In this document: positions 61,648 through 64,000 of the stretch, piece by piece | Numbering within the stretch: the stretch's first letter is position 1 | Layout of the letters: every line of letters starts with the position of its first letter | Assembly (NCBI RefSeq): GCF_030177895.1 | Contig: NZ_CP123448.1 | Location: 1,736,001 to 1,800,000, forward strand | Length of the DNA: 64,000 nucleotides | Direction of reading: 5' to 3' | DNA from: Kingella negevensis | GTDB taxonomy: Bacteria > Pseudomonadota > Gammaproteobacteria > Burkholderiales > Neisseriaceae | Program-made: the position numbers and the translations under genes | The notes under the pieces: model-generated | The model's database searches: none | What the model saw: only the letters and a program-made list of their open reading frames with translations | What the model was told of the DNA's origin: nothing

Positions 61648-62232
61648 ATGGATAATAAAGAAATCAATCAAGGACGCCGCCGTTTCCTTGTGCTGGCAAC
61701 ATCGGGCGCAGGCGCGGTTGCTACGGCAGGCGCAGCAGTTCCTTTCGTGGCAAGCTGGTTTCCTTCTGAGAAAGCAAAGGCGGCTGGTGCTTCCGTTGAA
61801 GTGGACATCAGCAAAGTAGAAGCAGGGCAATTATTAACGGCTGAATGGCGCGGTAAACCTATTTTTGTGTTGAACCGCACGCCACAGCAAGTCAAAGATT
61901 TGGCCACTTTAGACGGCGAATTGGCAGACCCTAAATCTGAAGTTGACCAGCAGCCTGAATACTGCAAAAACCCTACTCGTGCCATTAAAGAAAACATCTG
62001 GGTGGCTGTGGGCATTTGTACTCACTTAGGTTGTTCGCCAACGTATCGCCCTGATGTGGGTGCGGCAGACTTGGGTGGCAACTGGAAGGGTGGCTTCTTC
62101 TGCCCATGCCACGGTTCTAAATTTGACTTGGCAGGTCGCGTATTCAAAGGCGTGCCAGCACCAACCAATTTAGTCATTCCGCCTTATAAATATGTGAACG
62201 ACAACGTTGTTCTCATCGGCGAAGACAAATAG
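61648..62232 (+). CDS. petA: ubiquinol-cytochrome c reductase, Rieske iron-sulfur subunit
   Basis: A 194-residue subunit of the cytochrome bc1 complex. A twin-arginine-type signal anchor (GRRRFLVLATSGAGAVATAGA) leads into the Rieske domain with cluster ligands in CTHLGCSPTYRP (Cys, His) and CPCHGSKFDLAGRVFKG (Cys, His). It passes electrons from ubiquinol to cytochrome c1. The start at 61648 (MDNKEINQGRRRF) is chosen as closest to the family; an ATG at 61633 and a GTG at 61621 are also in frame. Followed after 10 bases by petB. Confidence 0.94.
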   Translation: MDNKEINQGRRRFLVLATSGAGAVATAGAAVPFVASWFPSEKAKAAGASVEVDISKVEAGQLLTAEWRGKPIFVLNRTPQQVKDLATLDGELADPKSEVDQQPEYCKNPTRAIKENIWVAVGICTHLGCSPTYRPDVGAADLGGNWKGGFFCPCHGSKFDLAGRVFKGVPAPTNLVIPPYKYVNDNVVLIGEDK

Positions 62233-62242
62233 GGGATTGAAA

Positions 62243-63592
62243 ATGGCAAACCAAACCAATAACAAAGCAAAAGCATTGTTGGACTGGGTGGACGCTCGTT
62301 TCCCCTTGACCAAATTGTGGAACGACCATGTGGGTCAATACTACGCGCCAAAAAACTTTAACTTTTGGTATTTCTTCGGTTCGTTGGCATTGCTGGTACT
62401 CGTGATTCAAATCGTGAGCGGTATTTTCTTAACGATGAACTTCAAACCAGATGGCACAATCAACGCGCAAAACTTGCCTGTGGCATTTGCTGCAGTGGAA
62501 TACATCATGCGCGACGTGTCGGGTGGCTGGATTATCCGCTACATGCACTCAACAGGTGCATCATTCTTCTTCATTACGGTTTATCTGCACATGTTCCGTG
62601 GCTTGATTTACGGTTCATACAAAAAACCGCGTGAATTGGTGTGGGTGTTCGGCTCGCTGATTTTCTTGGCATTGATGGCTGAAGCGTTTATGGGCTATTT
62701 GTTGCCTTGGGGACAAATGTCGTTCTGGGGTGCGCAAGTGATTATTAACTTGTTCAGTGCAATCCCAGTCATCGGTCCAGATTTGTCTACTTGGATTCGC
62801 GGCGACTTTAACGTGTCAGATGCAACCTTAAACCGCTTCTTTGCCTTGCACGTGATTGCCGTGCCTTTGGTGTTGCTTGGCTTAGTGGTGGCTCACTTGA
62901 TTGCGCTGCATGAAGTTGGCTCAAACAACCCAGACGGTGTGGAAATCAAAAAACTGAAAGACGAAAACGGCATTCCGTTAGACGGCATTCCATTCCACCC
63001 TTACTACACCGTGAAAGACATTTTGGGCGTGGTGGTGTTCCTGATTGTGTTCTGCTCCGTGATGTTCTTCAAACCAGACGGTGGCGGTTATTTCTTGGAA
63101 GCCCCAAACTTTGACTCAGCTAACCCACTGGTTACGCCAGCGCACATTGCACCAGTTTGGTATTTCACACCGTTTTATGCGATTTTGCGTGCCATTCCAT
63201 CATTTTTGGGTACACAAGTTTGGGGCGTAATCGGCATGGGCGCAGCGGTTGTATTGATTGCCTTGTTGCCATGGCTTGACCGTGGCGAAGTGAAATCGGT
63301 TCGTTATCGTGGTCCAATTTTCAAAACCGCATTGGTATTGTTCATTATCTCATTCATTGGTTTGGGTATTTTGGGCGCGATGGTGGCAACCGATACACGC
63401 ACTTTGGTAGCGCGAATCTTGTCGATTGTGTATTTCGCATTCTTCTTGGGTATGCCGTTTTACACCAAAATGGACAAAAACTTGCCAGTGCCAGAGCGCG
63501 TAACCATGAGTACGCCAAAACAAAAAATCATGTTCTTCGTGTATGTTGCGATTACCGTGATTGGCTCGTATTTGTTTGCAACCATTATCTAA
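62243..63592 (+). CDS. petB: cytochrome b of the bc1 complex
   Basis: A 449-residue integral membrane protein with eight helices that binds two b haems and both quinone sites. Landmarks: NFWYFFGSLALLVLVIQIVSGIFL, GGWIIRYMHSTGASFFFITVYLHMFRGL (haem His residues), GYLLPWGQMSFWGAQVI, FFALHVIAVPLVLLGLVVAHLIALHEVGSNNPDG (second pair of haem His) and a PDG/PEW-like loop region. The start MANQTNNKAK (62243) follows a GGGGATTG ribosome site. Nothing unusual in length. Confidence 0.96.
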   Translation: MANQTNNKAKALLDWVDARFPLTKLWNDHVGQYYAPKNFNFWYFFGSLALLVLVIQIVSGIFLTMNFKPDGTINAQNLPVAFAAVEYIMRDVSGGWIIRYMHSTGASFFFITVYLHMFRGLIYGSYKKPRELVWVFGSLIFLALMAEAFMGYLLPWGQMSFWGAQVIINLFSAIPVIGPDLSTWIRGDFNVSDATLNRFFALHVIAVPLVLLGLVVAHLIALHEVGSNNPDGVEIKKLKDENGIPLDGIPFHPYYTVKDILGVVVFLIVFCSVMFFKPDGGGYFLEAPNFDSANPLVTPAHIAPVWYFTPFYAILRAIPSFLGTQVWGVIGMGAAVVLIALLPWLDRGEVKSVRYRGPIFKTALVLFIISFIGLGILGAMVATDTRTLVARILSIVYFAFFLGMPFYTKMDKNLPVPERVTMSTPKQKIMFFVYVAITVIGSYLFATII

Positions 63593-63605
63593 AAGGCAGC
63601 CTGAA

Positions 63606-64000
63606 ATGAAAAAAGCATTGAAAAACGTGATTGCTGCCCTGTTGGTAGCAGCACCCATGAGCATGGCAGTGGCTTCAAGCGGCGGACATTATGAACACGC
63701 TGAAATCGACCCACGCGACCAAGTGAGTTTGCAACGCGGCGCACAAATTTTTGTGAACAACTGTTTGTCTTGCCATTCGGCAGCCGCTATGCGTTACAAC
63801 CGTTTGCAAGACATCGGTTTGAGTGAAGACGAAATCAAGAAAAACTTGATGTTCACCACCGATAAAGTGGGCGATGTGATGCAAGCGCACATGTCGCCAG
63901 CTGATTCCAAAAAATGGTTTGGTAAAACACCGCCTGATTTAACGCTGATTGCCCGTTCTCGTGGTGCGGATTATATCTATGCTTACTTGCGTGGTTTCTA
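63606..64000 (+). CDS. petC: cytochrome c1 of the bc1 complex, N-terminal part (runs off window)
   Basis: 131 codons are present. A signal peptide MKKALKNVIAALLVAAPMSMAVA precedes the haem-binding site NNCLSCHSAAAMRYNRLQD (CxxCH at about residues 53-57). The rest, FTTDKVGDVMQAHMSPADSKKWFGKTPPDLTLIARSRGADYIYAYLRGF, is typical cytochrome c1. The start codon overlaps an uptake word (GCAGCCTGAAATGAAA), directly after petB. The 3' part and haem methionine ligand are outside the window. Confidence 0.94.
   Translation, partial: MKKALKNVIAALLVAAPMSMAVASSGGHYEHAEIDPRDQVSLQRGAQIFVNNCLSCHSAAAMRYNRLQDIGLSEDEIKKNLMFTTDKVGDVMQAHMSPADSKKWFGKTPPDLTLIARSRGADYIYAYLRGF

Overview
The window is chromosomal DNA of a naturally transformable member of the Neisseriaceae. 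The evidence is the very dense scatter of the DNA-uptake-like word GCAGCCTGAAA and its complement (Kingella/Simonsiella/Alysiella-type dialect rather than the GCCGTCTGAA of Neisseria proper), Neisseria-like gene content (PorB-type porin, mla operon carrying mlaA, RecQ with three HRDC domains, MacAB, FolE2, petABC) and Correia-like small repeats. The species cannot be fixed from the sequence alone.

Layout. 1-5.3 kb: end of a YfcC-type carrier, a small unknown gene, a Na+/alanine symporter, a porin and a secreted nuclease. 5.3-9.4 kb: rpiA, ispF, then a short PTS chain (ptsI, ptsH, a mannose-type EIIA) with no sugar permease. 9.8-12.2 kb: an AAHS-type MFS carrier and znuA behind a perfect Zur-box match. 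12.4-20.1 kb (all minus): a fused ABC exporter (RbbA-like) with its HlyD partner, small unknown genes, ispD, dnaQ and an NlpC/P60 hydrolase with a G9 tract in its reading frame. 20.3-25 kb: an OPT transporter and recQ. 25.0-26.9 kb: an insertion patch (IS1 and IS5 family). 27-32 kb: ilvD, an Abi-family remnant, a Trm112-like protein, kdsB, an FAD oxidoreductase and three tRNAs. 32.2-37.4 kb: tRNA-Ser, clpB, recA, a FUSC membrane protein. 37.5-40.5 kb: a second IS1 with 8-bp target duplication, dcuB, an internally deleted IS630-type element, a DUF333 protein. 40.5-45.7 kb: accD, an LTA-synthase-like phosphotransferase, metC, folE2. 46-52.6 kb (minus): the Mla lipid-transport operon mlaF-[three foreign-looking genes]-mlaE-D-C-B-A followed by a small acidic protein, a thioesterase and a TlpA-like thioredoxin. 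52.8-57.8 kb: tRNA-Val and tRNA-Asp, macA, a frameshifted lipoprotein, macB, and znuB behind a second Zur-like box. 58-64 kb: a TPR protein, rsfS, a formylglycine-enzyme-like lipoprotein candidate, a Nif3 protein and the bc1 operon petABC, with petC running off the end.

Most intergenic space is built from five families of short repeats plus uptake-sequence hairpins that look like terminators. Several repeats and uptake words have become part of genes: they supply stop codons, overlap start codons, encode C-termini or signal-peptide residues. The most notable loci are a T6 frameshift that turns off a lipoprotein between macA and macB, the G9 tract in the NlpC/P60 gene, the physically split znuA and znuB that share a Zur-type operator, a roughly 142-193 bp repeat whose end coincides with the stop codon of a gene at all three of its copies, and the invaded mla operon. 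I see no CRISPR array, prophage or large defence island, and no system I can confidently call new.
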